Assembly (NCBI RefSeq): GCF_004362855.1
Contig: NZ_SNXW01000001.1
Coordinates: forward strand, 308,121 to 372,120
Direction of reading: 5' to 3'
DNA from: Aquabacterium commune
GTDB lineage: Bacteria; Pseudomonadota; Gammaproteobacteria; Burkholderiales; Burkholderiaceae_C
DNA length: 64,000 bases
The position numbers and the translations under genes were made by a program. The stretch's first letter is position 1. Every line of letters begins with the position of its first letter. Below, piece by piece: positions 51,615 to 60,142 of this stretch. The notes beneath the pieces were generated by a model, which was given only the letters and a program-made list of their open reading frames with translations, searched no databases and had not been told where the DNA came from.

Positions 51615-52610
51615 TCAGGTGGCTGGCGTGAACTGGATGCTGGCCAGCACGATGCGGTTGCCGCCTTTTTCGCGGGCACCGGCCAGGGCACGGTCGGCGC
51701 TGCGCATGAGCTCATCGACCAGACCCGCCGTGTGCGGGAAGCTGGCCACGCCCATGCTGACCGTGAAGGGGATGGGCTGGCCGTTGTGCGCCACGATGTG
51801 CTGGGCGCACTGGCGGCGCAGCTGCTCCATGCGCGAATGCGCCGTGGCCAGGCCCACGCCCGACAGCAGCACCACGAAGCGGTCACCGCCCAGGCGGCAA
51901 GGCGCGTCCATGGCGCGGGTGCCGGCACGCAGCAGGCGGCCCAGGGATTCGATGACGCGCTCGCAGCCGTCCAGGCCGTGGTGCTGTCGGATCTCGTCCA
52001 TGTTGTCCACGGCGATGGCCACCAGGGCAAATTCGCGCTGCTCGCGGCTGGAGAGGTCGGCCTCGCGGCAGAGCTGCTCCTCGAAGTGCGCGCGGTGGTA
52101 GAGGCCCGAGAGCGCATCGCGCACCTGGCTGCCCTCGACGTCACGGCGCAGGTTCTCGTTGGCCTTTTGCTGCTGCTCCAGCTGGGCGAGCGCACCTTGC
52201 AGCTGGGCTTCGCGCCGCCTGGCGTCGGTGACATCCTGCCAGACCGACACCAGCTTGCTCGCGCCCTCTTCCGGCGTGAAGGCCTGGCGCCAGGCGGTGA
52301 ATTCGCGGCGAACGCCCGCCAACTCCAGCTTGTGTTCAGAGATCACACCGCCGGGCGTGGCCTTGGCCTGCAGGTCGGCGGCACGCAGCGCCACGGCCAG
52401 GGTGGCATCGAAGAGGTCGGCGTCTTGCGCACCCACCAGTTCGCGGCCTTCCAGGCCCAGCAGGCGGGCGACCACGGTGTTGGCGAGGTCGTAGCGACCG
52501 GTGGACAAATCCTTGACCAGGACGCCCACGCCCAGCTGGTCAAGCGCGTGCAGCACCGCGATGTTCAAGGCGGTGCCGTCCAGCAAACCCGGAGCGAGGA
52601 GATCGGCCAT
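51615..52610 (-). CDS. PAS-GGDEF domain protein with degenerate active site (GGDRF)
   Basis: A 331-residue soluble protein: an N-terminal PAS-like sensor (about 15-125), a coiled linker (EAQLQGALAQLEQQQKANEN) and a C-terminal GGDEF domain beginning DALSGLYHR. The active-site loop reads RLGGDRFVVLL, so the glutamate of GGDEF is replaced by arginine. Such domains usually cannot make cyclic di-GMP and may bind it or act as sensors instead. I chose the ATG at 52610; no Shine-Dalgarno is visible and the frame is open to 52799, so a longer protein is possible. The gene is single and divergent from the dehydrogenase gene. Confidence 0.82.
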   Translation of the reverse strand: MADLLAPGLLDGTALNIAVLHALDQLGVGVLVKDLSTGRYDLANTVVARLLGLEGRELVGAQDADLFDATLAVALRAADLQAKATPGGVISEHKLELAGVRREFTAWRQAFTPEEGASKLVSVWQDVTDARRREAQLQGALAQLEQQQKANENLRRDVEGSQVRDALSGLYHRAHFEEQLCREADLSSREQREFALVAIAVDNMDEIRQHHGLDGCERVIESLGRLLRAGTRAMDAPCRLGGDRFVVLLSGVGLATAHSRMEQLRRQCAQHIVAHNGQPIPFTVSMGVASFPHTAGLVDELMRSADRALAGAREKGGNRIVLASIQFTPAT

Positions 52611-52792
52611 GTGTGTGTGAATGAGTTCCGGGCCGCCTGCGCCGGACAGGTGCCGGGCGACCGATGTGTCGATGTTCGCTGAAATTCCAGCATGTGGCTG
52701 TCCTTCAAACGAGGGATCCACCTGGGGTTTTCGCGAAAGTCGTGGCATTTCGCACAGGCATTGGCCTAACCACTTGCCTGTTTGTTGCATCC

Positions 52793-52814
52793 CGGACAAT
52801 ACGGCAAGTCCGGA
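52793..52814. promoter_or_regulatory. Inverted repeat upstream of the dehydrogenase gene
   Basis: CCGGAC and GTCCGG are separated by ten bases, 30 bases before the dehydrogenase ATG at 52844. It could be an operator or an mRNA leader hairpin; nothing else is seen in the 233-base divergent gap. Confidence 0.35.
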
Positions 52815-52843
52815 ATCCCTGCCGCTGCTGCGGCCTCCCGCCC

Positions 52844-53749
52844 ATGTCGAACACCCCCTCGCACGTCGCTCACATCGCTCTTTTGGGTTGCGGCCTGATG
52901 GGCCAGCCCATGGCCCGCCGCCTGCTGCAGGCCGGCCACACCCTCACCGTCTGGAACCGCACCCGCAGCAAGGCCGAGGCGCTGGTCGGCGATGGCGCGC
53001 AGGTGGCCGCCACGCCCGCGTCGGCCGTGGCGGGCGCCGACGTGGTCATCACCATGCTGGACAACGGCGAGGTGGTGCGCCAGGTGCTGTTCGAATCTTC
53101 GGGGCACGGCGGCTCGGCGGCCGATGCCATGCGCCCCGGTTGCCTGTTCATCGACATGGGCTCCATCCTGCCGGCGCAGGCCCAGGCGCATGCGCGCGAC
53201 CTGGCGCCCCGCGGCCTGCGCGTGCTGGACGCGCCGGTCTCGGGCGGCACGCTGGGGGCGCAGGCGGGCACGCTGGCCATCATGGTCGGTGGCGCTGCGG
53301 CCGACTTCGACGCGGCCGTGCCGGTGCTGTCGGCGCTGGGGCGGCCGGTGCACGTCGGCCCGGCCGGTTCGGGGCAACTGGCCAAGCTGGCCAACCAGAT
53401 GATCGTGGGCATCACCATCGGCGCGGTGGCCGAGGCGCTGCTGCTGGTCGAGCGGGGCGGGGCCGACCCGGCAAAAGTGCGGGAGGCGCTGCGCGGTGGC
53501 TTTGCCGAAAGCCGCATCCTGGAAGTGCATGGGCAGCGCATGGTCGAGGGGGATTTCGCCAAGCGCGGCTCGCTGGCCATCCAGCTCAAGGACCTGCGCA
53601 ACGCCCTGCACACGGCTGGCGAGATGGCCTTCGACGCGCCCATCACCGAAGCGCTGAGAGGGCTTTATGCCGATGCCGCCGACCACGGCATGGGCGATCT
53701 GGACCAGTCGGGCCTGTTCTGCGAATTGCGGCGCCGCCAGGCAGGTTGA
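52844..53749 (+). CDS. NAD(P)-dependent beta-hydroxyacid dehydrogenase (3-hydroxyisobutyrate/tartronate-semialdehyde type)
   Basis: A 301-residue enzyme with the Rossmann motif ALLGCGLMGQPMARRLL at the N-terminus, the substrate-binding DAPVSGGTLGAQAGTL segment and the catalytic lysine in GQLAKLANQ. The C-terminal all-helical domain has SLAIQLKDL. Members reduce or oxidise short 3-hydroxy acids or imines; the substrate cannot be fixed here. The ATG at 52844 leaves a normal leader; the frame is open back to 52664. It converges with the LysR gene. Confidence 0.87.
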   Translation: MSNTPSHVAHIALLGCGLMGQPMARRLLQAGHTLTVWNRTRSKAEALVGDGAQVAATPASAVAGADVVITMLDNGEVVRQVLFESSGHGGSAADAMRPGCLFIDMGSILPAQAQAHARDLAPRGLRVLDAPVSGGTLGAQAGTLAIMVGGAAADFDAAVPVLSALGRPVHVGPAGSGQLAKLANQMIVGITIGAVAEALLLVERGGADPAKVREALRGGFAESRILEVHGQRMVEGDFAKRGSLAIQLKDLRNALHTAGEMAFDAPITEALRGLYADAADHGMGDLDQSGLFCELRRRQAG

Positions 53750-53776
53750 ACGCGCTGCGCGGCTTCAGCGGCGCAT

Positions 53777-54679
53777 TCAGCGGCGCATGGCCGGCATGCC
53801 CTCGAACACCTCCGCGACCCACTCCACGAAGGCCTGCACTTTGGTGGACAGGTGGCGACTGGATGGGTAGATGGCGTGCACCGGGAATGACTCGACCTGC
53901 CAGTCGGCCAGCAGGGGCACGAGGCGACCGGCGCGTTCGTGCCACTCCACCAGGAAGGCGGGCAGCTGGCCCACGCCCAGCCCGGCCACGCAGGCATCTT
54001 CATAGACGTTGGAGTCGTTGAGGGCGAGGCCGCCGTCGAACTTCAGCGCCAGGCGTTCGCCGTCCTTTGTGAAATCCCAGCCCACCACGCCGCTGCCATC
54101 GAAGTAGTTGATCCAGCGGTGGCGGCGCAGTTCCTGCGGGTGTATCGGCACGCCGTGCTCGGTGAGGTAGGACGGCGCCGCGCAGGTCAGAAAGCGCATG
54201 GAGCCGATGCGCCGTGCCGCCATGGCCGAGTCCTGAATGGCCCCGATGCGGATGACGCAGTCCACGCCCTCGCTCACGAGGTTGATGGGGCGGTCGGTGC
54301 AGCCCAGCTCCAGCGCGATGCCGGGGTGACGGCGCAGGAAATCGGGCACGGCTTCGCGCACCAGGTAGCGGGCCATGGCCGAGGTCATGTCCACGCGCAG
54401 CCGGCCGCTGGGCGCGCCTTGGCGGGACGAGACCGACTCGTCGGCCTCGCGCACATCGTCGAGCACCTGCACGCAGCGCTCGTAGTAGGCGGCGCCATCG
54501 GCCGTCAGCGTGACGCGGCGGGTCGAGCGGTGCAGCAGCCGGGTGCCGAGTTGGGCCTCCAGGTCCTGCACCAGGGTGGACACCGTTGCCTTGGGCATGC
54601 CCAGGGCCTCACCGGCACGCGTGAAACCGCCGGTGTCCACCACCTTGACGAAGGCTTCGAAGGCCTTGAGCTTGTCCAT
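53777..54679 (-). CDS. LysR-family transcriptional regulator (CeoR/BpeT-like position)
   Basis: A 300-residue LysR protein with the N-terminal winged helix (KAFVKVVDTGGFTRAGEALG to RRVTLTADG) and a type 2 periplasmic-binding-fold effector domain. It is divergent from an RND efflux operon that begins with an LlpE-like gene, the arrangement of ceoR-llpE-ceoAB-opcM and bpeT-llpE-bpeEF-oprC in Burkholderia. It is therefore the probable activator of the pump. Its own Shine-Dalgarno (AGGAA) lies inside the dyad at 54681-54696, which suggests autoregulation. Confidence 0.9.
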   Translation of the reverse strand: MDKLKAFEAFVKVVDTGGFTRAGEALGMPKATVSTLVQDLEAQLGTRLLHRSTRRVTLTADGAAYYERCVQVLDDVREADESVSSRQGAPSGRLRVDMTSAMARYLVREAVPDFLRRHPGIALELGCTDRPINLVSEGVDCVIRIGAIQDSAMAARRIGSMRFLTCAAPSYLTEHGVPIHPQELRRHRWINYFDGSGVVGWDFTKDGERLALKFDGGLALNDSNVYEDACVAGLGVGQLPAFLVEWHERAGRLVPLLADWQVESFPVHAIYPSSRHLSTKVQAFVEWVAEVFEGMPAMRR

Positions 54680-54680
54680 T

Positions 54681-54696
54681 GTTCAAATTCCTGAAC
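54681..54696. promoter_or_regulatory. Dyad over the LysR ribosome-binding site
   Basis: A perfect inverted repeat, GTTCA-N6-TGAAC, directly precedes the LysR start codon and contains its Shine-Dalgarno. It fits a LysR-type box used for self-control. Confidence 0.5.
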
Positions 54697-54717
54697 AGTG
54701 ATTTCAATGACAGGCAG

Positions 54718-54744
54718 TTTATTGAATAAAAGAAAGTCAATAAA
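54718..54744. promoter_or_regulatory. AT-rich operator dyad upstream of the efflux operon
   Basis: A perfect 8-base inverted repeat with an 11-base spacer, TTTATTGA-N11-TCAATAAA, lies 38 bases before the LlpE-like ATG. It stands out sharply from the GC-rich surroundings and is the best candidate activation site for the LysR protein. Confidence 0.6.
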
Positions 54745-54781
54745 GTGCAGCCCACGATGTCCCCACTCCCCTGCCTGCGCC

Positions 54782-55678
54782 ATGTCCACTGATTCCTGCA
54801 CGTCGGGCCCCAACGCCTCGGCCGATGCCCAGTTCGACTGGTCCGGCCACAGCGGCCCGCTGCACCTCAAGCTCTACAAGTCGCCCGCTCACCCGGTGGC
54901 TTGCGGCAGCCTGCTGGTGTTTTTCCACCCGGGCGGCTTTTTGGTGGACGACCTCGAAGAAGCCGATCACTGCCTGCGGGTGGTGGCCGATGCCTGCGAG
55001 GTCCATGTGCTGGCCCCGAGTTACGCCCTGGCGCCCGAGCGCCCCTTCCCTGCCGCGGTCGAGGACGCCCACGCGGTGCTGGGACAGGTCAGCGCGCACA
55101 AGCGCCTGCTGGGGTGGAAGGGCACGCACCTGTTCGTGGGTGGCGTGGAAGCCGGCGGCAACCTGGCCGCGGTGTCGGCCCTGGTCAGCCGCGACCGCCA
55201 TGGCCCGCCGCTGGCCGGGCAGATCCTGGTGATGCCCATGCTCGACGCCAGCCTGGGATGCCACTCCATGCGCTGCGCCGAAGACGCCCAGGACGGCGGC
55301 AGCATGGCCCGCACCCTGGCCGACAGCTACCGCCGCTACCTGCCCCGTCCGGCCGACCGCCTCCACCCCTACGCCAGCCCGCTGAAAGCGCGCCGCCTGG
55401 GCGAGCTGCCACCGGCCCTGATCTTCCACACCGAGGGCGACCCCCTCGCCGACGAGGCCGTGGCCTACGCCGACAAGCTGCGCCAAGCGGGCAACCACGC
55501 CAGCGACATCGCCCTCCCCCCTGCCGACGTCAAGGACAACCAGGACCGCTGCGAGATCACCGCCGACGACCCCTGCATCCTCGCCATGAAACGCTTTCTG
55601 GCCGACATCGCCCAGAACGCCCATCCGCCTGCCACATCCAGCACACCCAACACATCCGCCAAGGGAGCTCAACCATGA
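54782..55678 (+). CDS. LlpE-like alpha/beta hydrolase-fold protein without nucleophile serine
   Basis: A 298-residue alpha/beta hydrolase-3 (HSL) fold protein. The oxyanion motif is FFHPGGF and the conserved YALAPERPFPAAVEDA stretch follows. The nucleophile elbow, normally GDSAGGN, reads GVEAGGN, so serine is replaced by glutamate. The EGDPLADEA acid loop is present; the histidine region is not obvious. The gene leads an RND efflux operon and overlaps the adaptor gene (ATGA), as llpE does in Burkholderia. With the nucleophile missing it is probably not an esterase; its role in the pump operon is unknown. Confidence 0.78.
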   Translation: MSTDSCTSGPNASADAQFDWSGHSGPLHLKLYKSPAHPVACGSLLVFFHPGGFLVDDLEEADHCLRVVADACEVHVLAPSYALAPERPFPAAVEDAHAVLGQVSAHKRLLGWKGTHLFVGGVEAGGNLAAVSALVSRDRHGPPLAGQILVMPMLDASLGCHSMRCAEDAQDGGSMARTLADSYRRYLPRPADRLHPYASPLKARRLGELPPALIFHTEGDPLADEAVAYADKLRQAGNHASDIALPPADVKDNQDRCEITADDPCILAMKRFLADIAQNAHPPATSSTPNTSAKGAQP

Positions 55679-56925
55679 ACGCCACATCCCGCCCCGATCT
55701 CCACACCCGTGCACGTGCCCGCTTGCGCCCCGTGGCCCAGGCCATCGCCACCGCCATCACCATCGGCATCGTGAGCGCAGGCGCTCTGAGCCTGAGCGGC
55801 TGCGGCAAGGAACAAACCGCCCAGGCCGCCGCGCCCCAGGCCCCGCAAGCCGCGCCCGTGAGCGTGGCCGAGGTCATCACCCGCCAGGTGACGCAGGAGC
55901 GCAGCTTCTCCGGCGTCATCGAGGCCATCGAGCGCGCCCAGCTGCGTCCGCGGGTGGCCGGCACCGTCGAGCAGGTGCGCCTGCAGCCCGGCGCGCTGGT
56001 GCGCAAGGGCGATGTGCTCTTCGTCATCGACCCTCGCCCCTACCAGGCCGAGGCAGCGCGCCTGGAAGCCGCCGCCGCCAGCTCGCAACTGAAGGCCGAG
56101 CTGGCCCAGGCCGAGCTGGTGCGTGCACAGCGCCTGCTGGCCGACAACGCCATCGCCCAGCGCGACCACGACGAGCGCCAGTCCACCGCCCGCCAGCTGG
56201 AAGCCGCCGCCCGCGCCGACAAGGCCTCGCTGCAATCGGCCCGCCTGAACCTGGAATGGACGCAGGTGCGCGCGCCCTTCGACGGCCGCGTCGGCAAGGC
56301 CGAAGTCACCACCGGCAACCTGGTGGACGGCAACACGGTGCTGACCACGCTGGTGTCGGCCAACCCGATGTACGTGAGCTTCAACGGCGACGAAGGCACT
56401 TTCCTGCAAGTGGGCAAGCTGGCCCGCAGCAACCCCAAGGCGCTGAAGGTGCGCTTGGGCCTGGCCAACGAAGACGGCTTCCCGCACGAGGGCCGCCTGG
56501 AGTTCGTGGACAACCAGATCGACCCGCAGGCCGGCAGCGTGCGCATGCGCGCCGTGGTGGACAACAAGGACGGCCTGCTCACGCCCGGCCTGTTCGCCAA
56601 GGTGCAGATCGGCAACGACAACCAGGCCGGCGCGCCGTCTGCCCTGGTGGCCGAGCGCGCCATCGGCACCGACCAGAACCGCAAGTTCGTCTGGGTGGTC
56701 GATGACAAGAACCAGCCCGCCTACCGACCCGTCCAGCTCGGCACCCAGGTCGGCGACCTGCGCGTCATCACCGCGGGCCTGAAGGCCGGCGAGCGCGTCA
56801 TCGTCGATGGCCTGCAACGCGTGCGCCCTGGCGCGCCCGTGGCGCCGCAGCTGGTGCCCATGAGCGGCCCGGCAGCCTCTGCCGCCCCAACGTCTGCCGC
56901 CTCAGCCGCCACCGCCGCCAAGTGA
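55675..56925 (+). CDS. RND multidrug efflux periplasmic adaptor (CeoA/BpeE-like)
   Basis: A 416-residue membrane-fusion lipoprotein: signal sequence with lipobox LSGCGKE (about residue 41), an alpha-helical hairpin, and lipoyl halves RPRVAGTVEQVRLQPGALV and VRAPFDGRVGKAEVTTGN, with a C-terminal membrane-proximal domain. It links the inner-membrane pump to the outer-membrane channel. The ATG at 55675 is preceded by AAGGGAG and overlaps the llpE-like stop. A Pro/Ala-rich tail ends the protein. Confidence 0.92.
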   Translation: MNATSRPDLHTRARARLRPVAQAIATAITIGIVSAGALSLSGCGKEQTAQAAAPQAPQAAPVSVAEVITRQVTQERSFSGVIEAIERAQLRPRVAGTVEQVRLQPGALVRKGDVLFVIDPRPYQAEAARLEAAAASSQLKAELAQAELVRAQRLLADNAIAQRDHDERQSTARQLEAAARADKASLQSARLNLEWTQVRAPFDGRVGKAEVTTGNLVDGNTVLTTLVSANPMYVSFNGDEGTFLQVGKLARSNPKALKVRLGLANEDGFPHEGRLEFVDNQIDPQAGSVRMRAVVDNKDGLLTPGLFAKVQIGNDNQAGAPSALVAERAIGTDQNRKFVWVVDDKNQPAYRPVQLGTQVGDLRVITAGLKAGERVIVDGLQRVRPGAPVAPQLVPMSGPAASAAPTSAASAATAAK

Positions 56926-56935
56926 GGCCCACACC

Positions 56936-59900
56936 ATGAACTTCTCACGCTTCTTCGTGGACCGGCCGATCTTCGCGGCCGTGCTGTCCATCCTCATCTT
57001 CATCGCGGGCACCATCGCCATCGTGCGACTGCCCATCTCCGAGTACCCGGAAGTGGTGCCGCCCTCCGTGGTGGTGCGCGCGCAGTTCCCCGGCGCCAAC
57101 CCCAAGGTGATCGCCGAAACCGTGGCCGCGCCGCTGGAAGAGCAGATCAACGGCGTCGAGCACATGCTGTACATGTCCTCGCAGGCCACCACCGACGGCG
57201 CCCTGACGCTGACGGTGACCTTCAAGATCGGCACCGACGTGGACCAGGCCCAGACCCAGGTGCAAAACCGCGTGCAGCGCGCCTTGCCGCGCCTGCCCGA
57301 GGAGGTCCGCCAGATCGGTGTGACGACCATCAAGAGCTCGCCCAACCTGACGATGGTGGTCCACCTGCTGTCGCCCAAGGGCAGCTACGACGACGTCTAT
57401 CTGCGCAACTACGCCACGCTCAACGTGAAGGACCGCCTGGCGCGCCTGAGCGGCATGGGCGACGTGCAGGTGTTCGGCGCGGGCGACTACGCCATGCGCA
57501 TCTGGCTGGACCCGCAGAAAGTGGCCCAGCGCAGCCTGACGGCCGGCGACGTGGTGGCCGCCATCCGCGAGCAGAACGTGCAAGTGGCCGCCGGCGTGAT
57601 CGGCGCACCGCCCGACACCAAGGCGCCGTTCCAGCTGTCGGTGAACGCCTCGGGGCGCCTGCAGACCGAGGAAGAGTTCGGCAACATCATCGTCAAGACG
57701 AACGCCGACGGCGGCATCACCCGCCTGCGTGACGTGGCCCGCATCGAACTGGGCGCCAACCAGTACGCGCTGCGCTCGCTGCTCAACAACAAGCCGGCCA
57801 TCGGCATGGGCATCTTCGAGGCGCCGAATGCCAACGCGCTGCAGCTGTCGGCCGATGTGCGCAAGCTCATGGCCGAGCTGAAGAAGGACTTCCCCAGCGA
57901 CGTGGACTTCGACATCGTTTATGACCCGACGCAGTTCGTGAGCGCGTCCATCGATGCCGTGGTCAAGACCCTGATCGAGGCCGTGGCCCTGGTGGTGCTG
58001 GTGGTCATCGTCTTCCTGCAGACCTGGCGCGCTTCGCTGATCCCGCTGTTGGCGGTGCCCGTGTCCATCGTCGGCACCTTCGCCGTGCTGCTGGCCTTCG
58101 GCTTCTCGATCAACACGCTGTCGCTGTTCGGTCTGGTGCTGGCCATCGGCATCGTGGTGGACGACGCCATCGTGGTGGTGGAGAACGTCGAGCGCAACAT
58201 CGCCAACGGCCTGACGCCGCGCGAGGCCACCATCCAGGCCATGAAGGAGGTCTCCGGGCCCATCATCGCCATCGCGCTGGTGCTGTGCGCCGTGTTCGTG
58301 CCGATCGCGTATGTGGCGGGCCTGACGGGCCAGTTCTACAAGCAGTTCGCGATGACCATCGCCATCTCCACCGTGATCTCGGCCTTCAACTCGCTGACCC
58401 TGTCGCCAGCCCTGGCCGCTGCGCTGCTCAAGCCGCACGATGCGCCAAAAGACGCCCTCTCGCGCGGCATGGACGCGGTGCTGGGCGGCTTCTTCAAGCG
58501 ATTCAACCGCGTCTTTGACCGGGCCTCGCACCGCTACCAAGGCGGCGTGGGCGGCACGCTCAGGCACAAGACGGCCACCATGGGCGTCTATCTGCTGCTG
58601 TGCGTGGGCGCCTTCTTCGTCTTCAAGGCCGTGCCCTCGGGCTTCGTGCCGGCGCAAGACAAGCAGTACCTGGTGGGCTTCGCGCAGCTGCCCGATGCGG
58701 CCTCGCTGGAGCGCACCGACGCGGTCATCCGCCGCATGACGGACATCGCCCAATCGGTGCCGGGTGTGGCCAATGCCGTGGCCTTCCCCGGCCTGTCCAT
58801 CAACGGCTTCACCAATGCGCCCAACGCCGGCATCGTGTTCTACACGCTGGACGACTTCGCCAAGCGCAAGGGCCCCGGCCTGTCGGGCAACGAGATCGCG
58901 GCCGAGGTCAACAAGCGCCTGGGTGCCATCCAGGACGCCTTCATCATGGTCTTCCCGCCGCCCGCGGTGGAAGGCCTGGGCACCATCGGCGGCTTCAAAC
59001 TCTTCCTCGAAGACCGCGGCAACGTGGGCTACGACGAGCTCTACAAGGCCACACAGGCCCTGCAGATGAAGGCCTGGCAGACGCCCGAGCTGGCCGGCGT
59101 GTTCAGCAGCTTCCAGATCAACGTGCCGCAGCTGTTCGCCGACGTGGACCGCACCAAGGCCAAGCAGCTGGGCGTGCCGCTCTCCAGCATCTTCAACACG
59201 CTGCAGATCAACCTGGGCTCGCTCTACACCAACGACTTCAACAAGTTCGGCCGCACCTTCCAGGTGGTGGTGCAGGCGGACGCGCCTTACCGCGCCTCGC
59301 CCGACAGCATCGCCAACCTCAAGGTGCGCAGCAACTCCGGCGAGATGATCCCGCTGGGCAGCCTGCTGAAGATGTCGGATTCGTACGGCCCGGACCGCGT
59401 GCAGCGCTACAACGCCTACGTCTCGGCCGACATCAATGGTGGCCCCGCCCCAGGCGTGTCTTCGGGCCAGGCCCAGGCCGCGATGGAGCGCATCGCCGCC
59501 GAAGTGCTGCCCAAAGGCGTCGGCATGGAATGGACCGACCTGACCTACCAGGAGATCCTGGCGGGCAACACGCTGGTCTATGTGTTCCCGCTGTGCGTGC
59601 TGCTGGTCTTCCTGGTGCTGGCCGCGCAGTACGAAAGCTGGACGCTGCCGCTGGCCGTGATCCTGATCGTGCCGATGTCCATCCTGTGCGCGCTGGCGGG
59701 GGTCTATCTCACCCACGGCGACAACAACATCTTCACGCAGATCGCGCTGTTCGTGCTGGTGGGGCTGTCGGCGAAGAACGCCATCCTGATCGTGGAATTC
59801 GCCCGCGAGCTGGAGCACCACGGACGCAGCATCGTTGAAGCTGCGCTGGAGGCCAGCAAGCTGCGCCTGCGCCCCATCCTGATGACGTCGATCGCTTTCA

Positions 59901-60142
59901 TCATGGGCGTGGTGCCGCTGGTGCTGTCCACCGGCGCTGGCTCGGAGATGCGCCATGCCATGGGCGTGGCCGTGTTCTCCGGCATGTTGGGCGTGACGCT
60001 GTTCGGCCTCTTCCTCACCCCCGTGTTCTACGTGCTGCTGCGCAAGTTGGCCGTGAAGCTGGAGGGTCAGCAGCCTTCCTCCAAGACCGCCACGACCACC
60101 ACCGCAGCCACCCACGACCTGCCCGCTCCGGAGGCACCATGA
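56936..60142 (+). CDS. RND multidrug efflux pump, HAE1 family (CeoB/BpeF/MexF-like)
   Basis: A 1068-residue inner-membrane pump with 12 membrane segments and two periplasmic loops. It starts NFSRFFVDRPIFAAVLSIL, and helix 4 has the double aspartate proton relay in GIVVDDAIVVVEN, so it is of the hydrophobe/amphiphile class. It matches the MexF/CeoB branch, whose members expel chloramphenicol, fluoroquinolones and trimethoprim; the spectrum here is inferred. It lies 10 bases after the adaptor gene and overlaps the channel gene. Confidence 0.94.
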   Translation: MNFSRFFVDRPIFAAVLSILIFIAGTIAIVRLPISEYPEVVPPSVVVRAQFPGANPKVIAETVAAPLEEQINGVEHMLYMSSQATTDGALTLTVTFKIGTDVDQAQTQVQNRVQRALPRLPEEVRQIGVTTIKSSPNLTMVVHLLSPKGSYDDVYLRNYATLNVKDRLARLSGMGDVQVFGAGDYAMRIWLDPQKVAQRSLTAGDVVAAIREQNVQVAAGVIGAPPDTKAPFQLSVNASGRLQTEEEFGNIIVKTNADGGITRLRDVARIELGANQYALRSLLNNKPAIGMGIFEAPNANALQLSADVRKLMAELKKDFPSDVDFDIVYDPTQFVSASIDAVVKTLIEAVALVVLVVIVFLQTWRASLIPLLAVPVSIVGTFAVLLAFGFSINTLSLFGLVLAIGIVVDDAIVVVENVERNIANGLTPREATIQAMKEVSGPIIAIALVLCAVFVPIAYVAGLTGQFYKQFAMTIAISTVISAFNSLTLSPALAAALLKPHDAPKDALSRGMDAVLGGFFKRFNRVFDRASHRYQGGVGGTLRHKTATMGVYLLLCVGAFFVFKAVPSGFVPAQDKQYLVGFAQLPDAASLERTDAVIRRMTDIAQSVPGVANAVAFPGLSINGFTNAPNAGIVFYTLDDFAKRKGPGLSGNEIAAEVNKRLGAIQDAFIMVFPPPAVEGLGTIGGFKLFLEDRGNVGYDELYKATQALQMKAWQTPELAGVFSSFQINVPQLFADVDRTKAKQLGVPLSSIFNTLQINLGSLYTNDFNKFGRTFQVVVQADAPYRASPDSIANLKVRSNSGEMIPLGSLLKMSDSYGPDRVQRYNAYVSADINGGPAPGVSSGQAQAAMERIAAEVLPKGVGMEWTDLTYQEILAGNTLVYVFPLCVLLVFLVLAAQYESWTLPLAVILIVPMSILCALAGVYLTHGDNNIFTQIALFVLVGLSAKNAILIVEFARELEHHGRSIVEAALEASKLRLRPILMTSIAFIMGVVPLVLSTGAGSEMRHAMGVAVFSGMLGVTLFGLFLTPVFYVLLRKLAVKLEGQQPSSKTATTTTAATHDLPAPEAP

